64,000 nt of DNA from Streptomyces sp. NBC_01481. GTDB taxonomy: Bacteria; Actinomycetota; Actinomycetes; Streptomycetales; Streptomycetaceae. A program made the translations under genes and the position numbers. Shown here piece by piece: positions 31,764 to 39,787 of this stretch (the stretch's first letter is position 1; each line of letters starts with the position of its first letter). Location of the stretch: assembly GCF_026339995.1 (NCBI RefSeq), contig NZ_JAPEPT010000003.1:682001-746000 (forward strand). The letters run 5' to 3'. The notes below the pieces were generated by a model. The model made no database searches, had not been told where the DNA came from, and saw only the letters and a program-made list of their open reading frames with translations.

Positions 31764-32198
31764 ATGTCCCGACGCAGCTCCCGCCCCGGTCGCGGTTCCG
31801 CCCCCGCCCTCACCGACATCTCGCCCTGCCCCTGCGGGCTGCCCGCCACCTATGGCGAGTGCTGCGGGCGCTTCCACTCGGGCGAGGCCACCGCACCCAC
31901 AGCCGAGCTGCTGATGCGCTCCCGCTACAGCGCCTTCGTCGCCCACAACGAGGCGTATCTGCTGCGTACCTGGCATCCCTCGACCCGGCCGCGGCACCTT
32001 GAGATCGACCCCGGGATGCAGTGGACACGCCTGGAGATCCTGGACACCGAGGAGGGCAGTCCGTTCCATTCGTCCGGCACGGTCACCTTCCGCGCCCGCT
32101 TCCGGCACCACGGAAAGCGCGGCGCGCTGCACGAGCGCAGCCGCTTCGAGCGGCACGGCGGCGCCTGGGTGTACGTGGACGGCGAATTCCTGGACTGA
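31764..32198 (+). CDS. YchJ-family SEC-C zinc-binding protein
   Basis: ATG 31764 gives 144 residues; ATG 31746 is an alternative. The N-terminal SEC-C-like zinc motif is CPCGLPATYGECCGRFH, followed by the YchJ middle domain with LMRSRYSAFVAHNEAYLLRTWHP and the C-terminal RSRFERHGGAWVYVDG. YchJ proteins are widespread; their role is not established. Divergent from the Tat flavoenzyme. Confidence 0.9.
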   Translation: MSRRSSRPGRGSAPALTDISPCPCGLPATYGECCGRFHSGEATAPTAELLMRSRYSAFVAHNEAYLLRTWHPSTRPRHLEIDPGMQWTRLEILDTEEGSPFHSSGTVTFRARFRHHGKRGALHERSRFERHGGAWVYVDGEFLD

Positions 32199-32224
32199 GC
32201 CGGAAGCGGGAGTTGCCGGTGGGG

Positions 32225-32671
32225 TCAGGCCCCTGTGGTGGATCCGGGTCGGACGATCATCAGCACCGTCACCGTCGCCCACAGCAGGTTGAACACCCCG
32301 GTACTCATGGCGAGCCGTGCCGAAGCGCCGGTGGCGAGATCCTCCAGGACCGCGCTCTGCCCCGGCAGCACCAGCAGCCCCAGGACCGCCGCGGCCAGCG
32401 CGGTGAGCACGATCGAGACGATCAGCCAGGTGTCGCCGAGCACATGCAGGCTGTTGGCGGTCGCGAGACCGAAGACCGGCACGACGACGCCGACGAGCGC
32501 GTACACCCGGCAGATGCGGTGGAGATTACGTACGGCTCCCAGCGCCTGCTCGCTCCCGGGCTCGGCCACCGCACGGCGGACGGCGGCGGGGAAAGCACTC
32601 GCGGCGACAGTCACCGGACCGATCGCGATGATCGCCGCCAGGACATGGACGATGAGCAGGAACTTGGTCAC
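32225..32671 (-). CDS. DUF2269-type membrane protein
   Basis: GTG 32671 overlaps the stop of the DJ-1 gene (GTGA) and gives 148 residues with four membrane helices. The pattern KFLLIVHVLAAIIAIGPVTVAAS at the start and HRICRVYALVGVVVPVFG resembles DUF2269 proteins. Role unknown; coupled translation suggests function together with the DJ-1-like protein. Confidence 0.75.
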   Translation of the reverse strand: MTKFLLIVHVLAAIIAIGPVTVAASAFPAAVRRAVAEPGSEQALGAVRNLHRICRVYALVGVVVPVFGLATANSLHVLGDTWLIVSIVLTALAAAVLGLLVLPGQSAVLEDLATGASARLAMSTGVFNLLWATVTVLMIVRPGSTTGA

Positions 32672-33330
32672 GCCGGCAGTCCTTCGGATACGGGGATGGT
32701 GCCGCGGGCGCTCCAGACCGTGCCGCGGCGCTCGTGGGAGAAGAGCCTCTCGACCTCGTGCGCGATCCGCGGGCCGAGCTCCCGCTCCAGCAGATAGAGC
32801 GCGAGATCCAGGCCCGAAGTGACGCCCGCGCCGGTCACCAGATCGCCGTCGTCGACAACACGTGCCTCGACCGCGTGGACCCCGGCACCGGCCAGCGCGT
32901 CCAGACCCATGTGATGGGTGGTGGCACGGCGGTCGGCGATCAGTCCCGCCATCGCGAGCACCATGGAGCCGCCGCACACCGTGCTCATGACCAGCTCGGG
33001 CCGCTCGACTGCGGCCTTGAGCAGGCCGGGCAGGGGAGTGTTCAGGCTCCGGCCGAGGATCGCGGGGACGGTGTCCTCGCCCCTGTCGTCCGAGATACGG
33101 CCCGCCGCGCCCGGTACCAGGACCAGGTCCGCGCGCTCGGGGTCCAGCACGCCGACGGCGCGCAGCGACAGCAGGCCCATGCCGCTCGGCACCTCACGCG
33201 CGCCCTCGGCGGAGACGAGCTCGACGGTGAGCGCACCGCCGGCGACCATGCCGCCTGCGGTGAGCACTTCGTACGGAGCGATGACGTCCAACGGGTCGAA
33301 GCCGTCGAACAGAACGATCTGGGCGAGCAT
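32668..33330 (-). CDS. DJ-1/PfpI-family protein
   Basis: A 220-residue protein of the DJ-1/PfpI superfamily. The nucleophile elbow VMSTVCGGSMVLAMAG holds the conserved Cys (about residue 117), and TTHHMGLDAL plus LVTGAGVTSGLDLALYLLE match isonitrile-hydratase-like members. It is divergent from a GlxA-type AraC regulator that has the same sensor fold, so it is probably under that regulator's control. Confidence 0.88.
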   Translation of the reverse strand: MLAQIVLFDGFDPLDVIAPYEVLTAGGMVAGGALTVELVSAEGAREVPSGMGLLSLRAVGVLDPERADLVLVPGAAGRISDDRGEDTVPAILGRSLNTPLPGLLKAAVERPELVMSTVCGGSMVLAMAGLIADRRATTHHMGLDALAGAGVHAVEARVVDDGDLVTGAGVTSGLDLALYLLERELGPRIAHEVERLFSHERRGTVWSARGTIPVSEGLPA

Positions 33331-33495
33331 CCGGCACCAGTCCTTGTCTGCGGAGGGGCGGCCCCCTCCGGGCCGCCGGACCGACGCTATGGAGCGCCGA
33401 AGAGACAGGACAGTGGCGTGAATGCCAGCTTCCACCGGATTCTCGCCAGGCCCGTGAACGGCGGGTGTCGGCAGACGAGTGCCACCTGGCGGCAC

Positions 33496-33524
33496 TTGGC
33501 CGGAAACCGGGCTGGGCATACATT
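33496..33524 (+). promoter_or_regulatory. Promoter for a probably leaderless glxA-type gene
   Basis: TTGGCC (33496-33501) and TACATT (33519-33524) are 17 bp apart. A start site at about 33531 coincides with an ATG, and no ribosome site is present. Confidence 0.5.
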
Positions 33525-33530
33525 ATGGCC

Positions 33531-34493
33531 ATGCACACCGTGGCCGTCCTCGCACTCGACGGCGTCATCGCCTTCGACCTGTCCACCCCGCTGGAGGTCT
33601 TCGGCCGCACCCGGCTGCCCGACGGCCGGGCCGCCTACCGGGTCCGCGTCTGTTCCCCGTCACAGGAGGTCGACGCTGGGGCCTTCACGCTGCGCGCGCC
33701 CTGGGGTCTCGACGCTCTCGCCGAGGCCGACACGATCATCCTGCCCGGCTGTGCCGACCCGGCCGTGCCGGTCCCGCCGGAGGTACTGGACGCCCTGCGC
33801 GCGGCGGCCGCCCGTGGTACCCGTATCGCCTCGATCTGCGTGGGCGCCTTCGTGCTTGCTGCCACCGGCCTGCTGGACGGGCTGAGGGCGACCACCCACT
33901 GGCTCGGCGCGGCGGCGCTCGCGGCCCTGCACCCCGAGATCGACGTGGACCCCGATGTGCTCTATGTCGACAACGGTCAGTTCCTGACCTCGGCGGGCGC
34001 CGCCGCCGGACTCGATCTGTGTCTGCACATGATCCGCGGGGACCACGGCTCGGCGGTGGCGGCGGACGCGGCCCGCCTGTCGGTGATGCCCCTCGAACGC
34101 GAGGGCGGCCAGGCGCAGTTCATCGTCCACGAGCAGCCGCCGAGCCCGGACGGCATGACGCTGGAGCCCCTGCTGCGCTGGATGGAGGAGAACGCCCGCC
34201 GCGAACTCACCCTCGGCGAGATCGCCGCACGGGCGGGCATGAGCACCCGCACCCTCAACCGCCGCTTCCGCGAGCAGACGGCGACTACGCCGCTGCAGTG
34301 GCTGCACCGCTCGCGTATCCGCCAGGCCCAGTATCTGCTGGAGACGACGGCACACTCGGTGGACCGGATCGCGACGCAGGTCGGCTTCGGCTCACCGACG
34401 GCTTTCCGCGACCGCTTCAAGCGCCAGGTCGGCACGAGCCCGCAGGCCTACCGCCGCGCGTTCAGCCGGAGCCCGGCGCCGTCCGGGGCGTAG
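33531..34493 (+). CDS. GlxA-type AraC-family transcriptional regulator
   Basis: ATG 33531 (favoured by the promoter position) gives 320 residues; ATG 33525 adds two. The N-terminal DJ-1-like domain has IASICVGAFVLAATGLLDG, TTHWLG and FLTSAGAAAGLDLCLH. The C-terminal AraC HTH pair (about 220-310) has LTLGEIAARAGMSTRTLNRRF and IATQVGFGSPTAFRDRFKR. GlxA proteins in Streptomyces respond to small metabolites; here the divergent DJ-1/DUF2269 operon is the likely target. Confidence 0.93.
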   Translation: MHTVAVLALDGVIAFDLSTPLEVFGRTRLPDGRAAYRVRVCSPSQEVDAGAFTLRAPWGLDALAEADTIILPGCADPAVPVPPEVLDALRAAAARGTRIASICVGAFVLAATGLLDGLRATTHWLGAAALAALHPEIDVDPDVLYVDNGQFLTSAGAAAGLDLCLHMIRGDHGSAVAADAARLSVMPLEREGGQAQFIVHEQPPSPDGMTLEPLLRWMEENARRELTLGEIAARAGMSTRTLNRRFREQTATTPLQWLHRSRIRQAQYLLETTAHSVDRIATQVGFGSPTAFRDRFKRQVGTSPQAYRRAFSRSPAPSGA

Positions 34494-34596
34494 GGGCAAG
34501 GTGCCGGGTCAGGCTGCTGCGGTTCGCCCGCGGGGCCACCCACGAGCAGCAACCACCAACGCCCCCTGGCCCACGCTCACCACGACCCCGGTGAGT

Positions 34597-34854
34597 TCAG
34601 AAGCCGCGTGACGGCTTGATGATCAGCCGCGGGTTGTACGCGGCCAGGATCTTGTTGGCCTGAGCCAGCGTGGACAGCGCGTGCTCGCGGTCCGCCTGGT
34701 CCTCGTTGCACAGGGGTATGCGGAACCGGTTGACCTCGCGTACGGCGCACTCGGCGTCGACCTCCGCCTGCAGGATGTCGAGCGGCATGCAGGACCCGAT
34801 CAGCGCGGCGACGCGATCGGGGATCGGTACGGGTACGAGGGGCGACGCGGTCAC
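34597..34854 (-). CDS. Small conserved-looking hypothetical protein
   Basis: GTG 34854 follows the ribosome site AGAAGGA and gives 85 residues. The protein is helical with a Cys in ALIGSCMPLDILQAEVD and another in RIPLCNEDQADREHALST. No family recognised. The clear ribosome site and high third-position GC support a real gene. It stands alone between the GlxA regulator gene and the decayed acyl-CoA ligase. Confidence 0.65.
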   Translation of the reverse strand: MTASPLVPVPIPDRVAALIGSCMPLDILQAEVDAECAVREVNRFRIPLCNEDQADREHALSTLAQANKILAAYNPRLIIKPSRGF

Positions 34855-35041
34855 GTGTAGTCCTTCTCTTCTTCTCTGTCGGGCGCCGGAGGCCGGCGCC
34901 CACCCCTTCATACGTACCGGACGGTCTTCCGCGTTCGTCGTCGGGGATGTCTCTGTGCGGCAACCGTTTCGGATCACCCGCCGATTGCATCGTCAGGGAC
35001 AACGGTGTGGTGCCAGAAGCGTGCGACTCGTGCGGCCGGCG

Positions 35042-35425
35042 GCCTCCGGCTGCGCCGCCGACACACCTTACGTGAAGGCCGGCCAGGCACCCCACTCGCT
35101 CGTCGCGCGACGCAATGGAGACGAGCGGCCCGTCACGGCCGGCGCCTTCGCGGCCCAAGTGACCCCTGTGGCCAAGGCGTTGATCATCGCGGGCATCGAG
35201 CCCGGTGGCTGAATCGCGATCATGCCCCGGACCAGGTACGAGTGGTCCTGGCCGGACTTCGCGGTCGGGGAGGCGGGCGGGCGGAGCGTGCCCAACGACG
35301 CGGGCTCGTCGCCGGATCGGATCGAAAGGATCGTGCGGGGCAGTGGTGCACGTCACCTGATCGCCGCGAGCGCGGAGCACGCCGAGGCGGTCGCGATGGA
35401 CCGCGCGCAGGCTGAGTGCACGACC
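35042..35425 (+). pseudogene. Decayed N-terminal fragment of a long-chain acyl-CoA ligase (FadD type)
   Basis: Reading one frame across the region gives HSLVARRNGDERPVTAGAFA, QVTPVAKALIIAGIEPGG, an in-frame TGA at 35210-35212, then IAIMPRTRYEWSWPDFAVGE and PDRIERIVRGSGARHLIAAS with AEHAEAVA. This matches the N-terminal lid of AMP-forming acyl-CoA ligases, where the family has PGDRVAIMSRTRYEWT and SSPEQVQWILGDSGA. The TGA stands where Arg is normal (a CGA-to-TGA change). Most of the enzyme is missing, because the sequence runs straight into the 3' end of the convergent DNA ligase gene. No functional product is expected. Confidence 0.75.
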
Positions 35426-35428
35426 GCC

Positions 35429-36493
35429 TCAGGGCGCCGAAAACACCTCGGACAGGTCGTAGCGCACCGGCTCCTCCAGTTGCGCGTACGTGCAGTCGGC
35501 GGGCTCGCGGTCCGGCCGCCAGCGGCGGAACTGCGCGGTGTGCCGGAAGCGGTCGCCCTCCATGTGGTCGTACGCGACCTCGACGACCCGCTCGGGCCGC
35601 AGCGCCACCCACGAGAGATCCTTCTTGCCCGTCCAGCGGCTCTGCGCGCCGGGGAGCCTGGCGCTCTCATGGGCGCTCTCCTCCGCCCACGCCGCCCACG
35701 GATGGCCCTCCGGCGGATCCATCCGCAGCGGCTCCAGCTCCTCGATCAGCTCCTCGCGCACCTTCATGGAGAACGCCGCGCAGACGCCGACGTGCTGTAG
35801 GGCGCCCGATGCGTCATGGAGGCCGAGGAGCAGCGAGCCGACGATCGGTCCGCTCTTGTGGAAGCGGTAGCCCGCCACGACGACATCCGCAGTCCGCTCG
35901 TGCTTGATCTTGAACATGAGCCGGGCGTCGGGCCGGTAGGGCAGATCCAGCGGCTTGGCGACGATCCCGTCGAGCCCCGCGCCCTCGTACCGCTCGAACC
36001 ACTCCTGCGCCAGCGCGACGTCGGTGGTGGCGGGCGCCAGATGCACCGGCGGTGCGGCATCGGCCAGCGCGGCTGCCAGCGTGGTGCGCCGCACCGCGAG
36101 CGGGGCGTCCAGCAGGGCCTCGTCACCGAGCGCGAGCAGATCGAAGGCGACGAAGCTCGCGGGCGTCTGCTCGGCGAGCATCCGCACCCGGGAATCGGCC
36201 GGGTGAATGCGCTCGGTGAGCTTGTCGAAGTCGAGGCGCCCCTCGTGGGCGATGACGATCTCGCCGTCGACGACACAGCGGACCGGAAGGTTGGCCAGCA
36301 GTTCGGCGACCAGCTCGGGGAAGTAGCGCGTGAGCGGCTTGCCGGTCCTGGAGCCGATGACCAGCTCGTCGCCGTCCCGGTGGACGATCGCCCGGAAGCC
36401 GTCCCATTTGGCCTCGTACTGCATGCCGGGCGGGATCTTCTTGACCGACTTGGCCAGCATCGGCTTCAGGGGCGGCATCACAGGCAGATCCAT
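35429..36493 (-). CDS. LigD-type ATP-dependent DNA ligase
   Basis: A 354-residue stand-alone ligase domain. The adenylated lysine is Lys29 in YEAKWDGFRAIV; further motifs are VVDGEIVI, SFVAFDLLAL, GLDGIVAKPLD and FKIKHERTADVVV, followed by the OB-fold end RPERVVEVAYDHME. Enzymes of this group seal breaks in non-homologous end joining or base-excision repair. It is divergent from a LigD-type polymerase gene, 52 bp apart. Confidence 0.93.
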   Translation of the reverse strand: MDLPVMPPLKPMLAKSVKKIPPGMQYEAKWDGFRAIVHRDGDELVIGSRTGKPLTRYFPELVAELLANLPVRCVVDGEIVIAHEGRLDFDKLTERIHPADSRVRMLAEQTPASFVAFDLLALGDEALLDAPLAVRRTTLAAALADAAPPVHLAPATTDVALAQEWFERYEGAGLDGIVAKPLDLPYRPDARLMFKIKHERTADVVVAGYRFHKSGPIVGSLLLGLHDASGALQHVGVCAAFSMKVREELIEELEPLRMDPPEGHPWAAWAEESAHESARLPGAQSRWTGKKDLSWVALRPERVVEVAYDHMEGDRFRHTAQFRRWRPDREPADCTYAQLEEPVRYDLSEVFSAP

Positions 36494-36545
36494 ACGGCGA
36501 TTGTCCGGTATGCGGGGAATCTCGGCACGGCCTACGCTGGCGGGC

Positions 36546-37559
36546 ATGGCCGGAGCTATCGAGCTGGAAGTGGGGGAGCGGACCGTACGCGTGTCCAATC
36601 CCGACAAGATCTACTTCCCCGAGCCCGGCTACACCAAGCTGGACATGGTCCGCTACTACCTCGCCGTCGGCGACGGCATCACCCGCGCCCTGCGCAATCG
36701 GCCGACCACCCTGGAGCGCTACCCCGACGGGGTGACCGGCGAGTCGTTCTTCCAGAAACGCGCCCCCAAGTACCTGCCCGACTGGATCCCGACCGCCCAC
36801 ATCACCTTCCCCAGCGGCCGGTCCGCGGACGAGATGTGCCCGACGGAACCCGCCGCCGTGCTGTGGGCGGCCAACCTCGGGGCCGTCACGTTCCACCCCT
36901 GGCCCGTACGCCGCGAGGACACCGACCACCCCGACGAACTGCGGATCGACCTCGACCCGCAGCCCGGCACCGACTACGCCGACGCCGTGCGCGCCGCCCA
37001 CGAACTGCGCGCCGTACTGGACGAGGCCGGACTGCGCGGCTGGCCCAAGACGTCGGGCGGACGCGGCATCCACGTCTTCGTACCGATCGAGCCGCTGTGG
37101 ACCTTCACCCAGGTCAGGCGGGCCGCGATCGCCGTCGGCCGGCAGCTGGAGCGCCGCATGCCGGACCGGGTGACCATCAAGTGGTGGAAGGAGGAGCGCG
37201 GCGAGCGGATCTTCGTCGACTACAACCAGACAGCCCGGGACCGCACCATCGCCTCCGCCTACTCCGTGCGGCCGCGCCCGCATGCCCCGGTCTCCGCGCC
37301 GCTGCGCTGGGAGGAGATCGACGACGCTGTGCCGCAGGACTTCGACATCAGGACGATGCCCGCGCGGTACGTCGAGGTCGGCGATGTGCACGCGGACATG
37401 GACGACCACCGGTTCAGCCTGGAGAGTCTGCTGGAGGTGGCCCGCAAGGACGAGGCGGAGCACGGCCTCGGCGATCTGCCTTACCCGCCGGAGTATCCGA
37501 AGATGCCGGGCGAGCCCAAGCGCGTACAGCCCAGCAGGGCCCGGCACGACGACGCCTGA
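36546..37559 (+). CDS. LigD-type polymerase/primase domain protein
   Basis: A 337-residue stand-alone polymerase domain of the archaeo-eukaryotic primase superfamily, as found at the N-terminus of LigD in mycobacteria. The metal site is in ELRIDLDPQPGTDYADAV and the nucleotide site in WPKTSGGRGIHVFVPI; HITFPSGRSADEMCPTEPA and EERGERIFVDYNQTARD are also conserved. It probably fills in ends before ligation by the divergent ligase. Ku genes are not in the window. Confidence 0.93.
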   Translation: MAGAIELEVGERTVRVSNPDKIYFPEPGYTKLDMVRYYLAVGDGITRALRNRPTTLERYPDGVTGESFFQKRAPKYLPDWIPTAHITFPSGRSADEMCPTEPAAVLWAANLGAVTFHPWPVRREDTDHPDELRIDLDPQPGTDYADAVRAAHELRAVLDEAGLRGWPKTSGGRGIHVFVPIEPLWTFTQVRRAAIAVGRQLERRMPDRVTIKWWKEERGERIFVDYNQTARDRTIASAYSVRPRPHAPVSAPLRWEEIDDAVPQDFDIRTMPARYVEVGDVHADMDDHRFSLESLLEVARKDEAEHGLGDLPYPPEYPKMPGEPKRVQPSRARHDDA

Positions 37560-37582
37560 GCGCGCCGCGCCGGGCCCCTCGG

Positions 37583-39787
37583 CTACAGCTCCTTGACGCG
37601 GATGTTGCGGTAGGAGATCACATCGGTCGTGCCGTGGACCTGGAGTCCGATGTAGCCGGAGGCGTACCGCCGGCCGTCCGTGCCCGGGTCGTCGCCCCGC
37701 GGCGGGACGAACTCCTGGCCTCCGGCATTGTCGAACTCATTGATCAGCACGCCGTTGCGGTAGACCGAGTAGTGCTGGCCGACCACCCGGATCTCGTAGT
37801 CGTTCCAGGTGCCCTTCGGCGTCACACCCGCGCCGCCGAGGCCCACCCGGTCGAAGCCGTAGACCGAGCCGGTCTTGTACATGTCGCCGTCCGGCCGGTC
37901 CAGAACCTGCACCTCGTGGCCGTACTTGATGGCGACCCACTCGGGACGCGGCTCCTCGGGATTGTCGTGGACGTACGGGAAGCGCACGAAGACACCGCTG
38001 TTGGCGTTGCCGGTGCCCGGCGCGTCGTCGCGCCACTGGAGCTTCAGCGAGAAGTCCCCGTACCGCCGCTGCGGGAACCACAGCATGCCCAGGCCGCCTC
38101 TGGTGGTGCCGCTGGTCATCGACCCGTCGGGGCCCAGCCCGAACGAACCGCCGCCCACGTGCTGCCACTTGGCGAACGAGGCCTGTGTGCCGTCGAACAA
38201 ATCGCGGTAGCCGGTGTTCTGGCCCGGCTTGCCGATGCCGGACTGCTTGGCCGCCCGGTAGATATTCGTGTGCTCGCGCTGGTCGATCACGCCGTCGGCG
38301 AGCAGCTGGTCGAGGACCTTGTCGACGTGCTTGAGGAACAGCGCGTGCGAGGACCAGTCCTTCTCGTCCTCGATCAGCTCGTTGATGGTGCAGCGGCTGC
38401 GGGTGACACGGTTGGGCACACCCGTGTCGACCGTACCCACGATCACCGTCAACCGCTCGTCGAACTCCGGGCAGTTGGGCGCCGGGACGCCGCCGCCCTC
38501 GGCGATCGTAAACGTCACCTTCTGCGCGGCCGAGGTGTTGCCCGCCTTGTCGGTGGCCCGGTGCAGGAGGGTGTGGAAGCCGACCCGGTCGACGATGACG
38601 GGCGTGGAGTACGCGAGATAGGGACCGCCGTCGAGGGAGTACTCGACCTTGTCGACCCCGGATTCCGCGTCGCTCGCGGTGACGGTCACCTTGGCGCTCG
38701 TGATGTACGCGCCGTCGGAGTTCTGCCTGCCACTCACCGCGGCCGCGGTCTGCGGCGGATTCTTGTCCTCGGCGGGCGGTGTGACGACGGTGAAGTCCAC
38801 GGACTTCTCCGGGGCCGCGTTGCCCGCCTTGTCGGTGGCCTTGTAGCGGACCTTGTGCGTGCCCGCATCGTGCACCATCACCGGGGCGGTGTACGGCTGC
38901 CAGGCCCCGCTCGCGCCGATCGCGTACTCGATGGTGTTGACGCCCGAGCCGGTGTCGGACGCGGTCACGGTGACCGTGGCCATGCCCAGATACTGGCCCT
39001 GCTCGTTCTTCTCGCCGCTGACCGTCGCCGAAGTCTCGGGCGGGGTCTTGTCGTCGGTCGGCGGGGCGACGACCGCGAAGTCGACCGCCTTCTCCGCGGC
39101 GACGTTGCCTGCCTTGTCACGGGCCCGGTAGCGGATCTTGTGCGTGCCGACCTTGTTCACCACGACGGGCGCGGTGTACGGCTGCCAGGGGCCGTCGGCT
39201 CCGACCGCGTACTCGGTCCTGTCCACACCCGAACCCGCGTCGGTCGCGGCGACGGTCACGGTGGCCTGGCCGACGTACGCGCCGTCGGCGTTCTTGTCAC
39301 CGTCGACCTTCGCGGAGGTCTCCGGCGGCGTGGTGTCCTCGCCGCCGCCCTCGGTGACGGTCAGGATGCCCTGCATCGCGCCATGGCCGGGGATGGTGCA
39401 GTGGAAGCGGTACCGGCCGGGGGTGAGGGTGACTTCGGCGGTGTGCTTGCCGCCCTGGTCGTCGTTGGGGTTGGCGAGGATGTTCAGCGGTACGTCGTTG
39501 TTGTACTCGGGATCGGAGACGTCGAAGGTCAGCGTGTGCGGCATTCCCATGGTGTTGCCGGTCGCCGCGCTGTTCTCGAAGACGATGGTCGTCCTGCCCG
39601 CCACGGCAGTGGCCGGGAACGACGCGTACTTCTCGATCGAGTCGCCGGCCGTCCAGGTGAGGACTTGGCCCGCGGCCACATCGTCGCTCTGCCCGTAGGC
39701 GACCGCCGACATCAGGCCGAGGACCATCGTCAGCGCGGCCACCACGGCCGTCCAGAAACTCGCCGTTCTGTGTTTCACGGGTCTCAC
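37583..39787 (-). CDS. Secreted cupredoxin / triple Ig-like / DUF1080 protein
   Basis: GTG 39787 overlaps the stop of the upstream gene (GTGA) and gives 734 residues. Order: signal peptide (about 1-33); cupredoxin (about 35-145) with type-1 copper ligands in MGMPHTLTF and RFHCTIPGHGAMQG; three tandem Ig-like repeats (about 150-430), each opening with PPET or PPQT and containing GTHKIRYRA-type strands; and a C-terminal DUF1080 jelly roll (about 525-734) with PEWVAIKYGHEVQVLD and YRNGVLINEF. DUF1080 proteins bind or cleave glycans such as 3-keto sugars. A copper domain on this scaffold suggests electron transfer to the partner enzyme. Confidence 0.85.
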   Translation of the reverse strand: MRPVKHRTASFWTAVVAALTMVLGLMSAVAYGQSDDVAAGQVLTWTAGDSIEKYASFPATAVAGRTTIVFENSAATGNTMGMPHTLTFDVSDPEYNNDVPLNILANPNDDQGGKHTAEVTLTPGRYRFHCTIPGHGAMQGILTVTEGGGEDTTPPETSAKVDGDKNADGAYVGQATVTVAATDAGSGVDRTEYAVGADGPWQPYTAPVVVNKVGTHKIRYRARDKAGNVAAEKAVDFAVVAPPTDDKTPPETSATVSGEKNEQGQYLGMATVTVTASDTGSGVNTIEYAIGASGAWQPYTAPVMVHDAGTHKVRYKATDKAGNAAPEKSVDFTVVTPPAEDKNPPQTAAAVSGRQNSDGAYITSAKVTVTASDAESGVDKVEYSLDGGPYLAYSTPVIVDRVGFHTLLHRATDKAGNTSAAQKVTFTIAEGGGVPAPNCPEFDERLTVIVGTVDTGVPNRVTRSRCTINELIEDEKDWSSHALFLKHVDKVLDQLLADGVIDQREHTNIYRAAKQSGIGKPGQNTGYRDLFDGTQASFAKWQHVGGGSFGLGPDGSMTSGTTRGGLGMLWFPQRRYGDFSLKLQWRDDAPGTGNANSGVFVRFPYVHDNPEEPRPEWVAIKYGHEVQVLDRPDGDMYKTGSVYGFDRVGLGGAGVTPKGTWNDYEIRVVGQHYSVYRNGVLINEFDNAGGQEFVPPRGDDPGTDGRRYASGYIGLQVHGTTDVISYRNIRVKEL

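Noticed and set aside
34577..35380. Minus-strand frame spanning the acyl-CoA ligase remnant
   Set aside because: No motifs, poor codon pattern, and the plus strand aligns by eye to FadD proteins.
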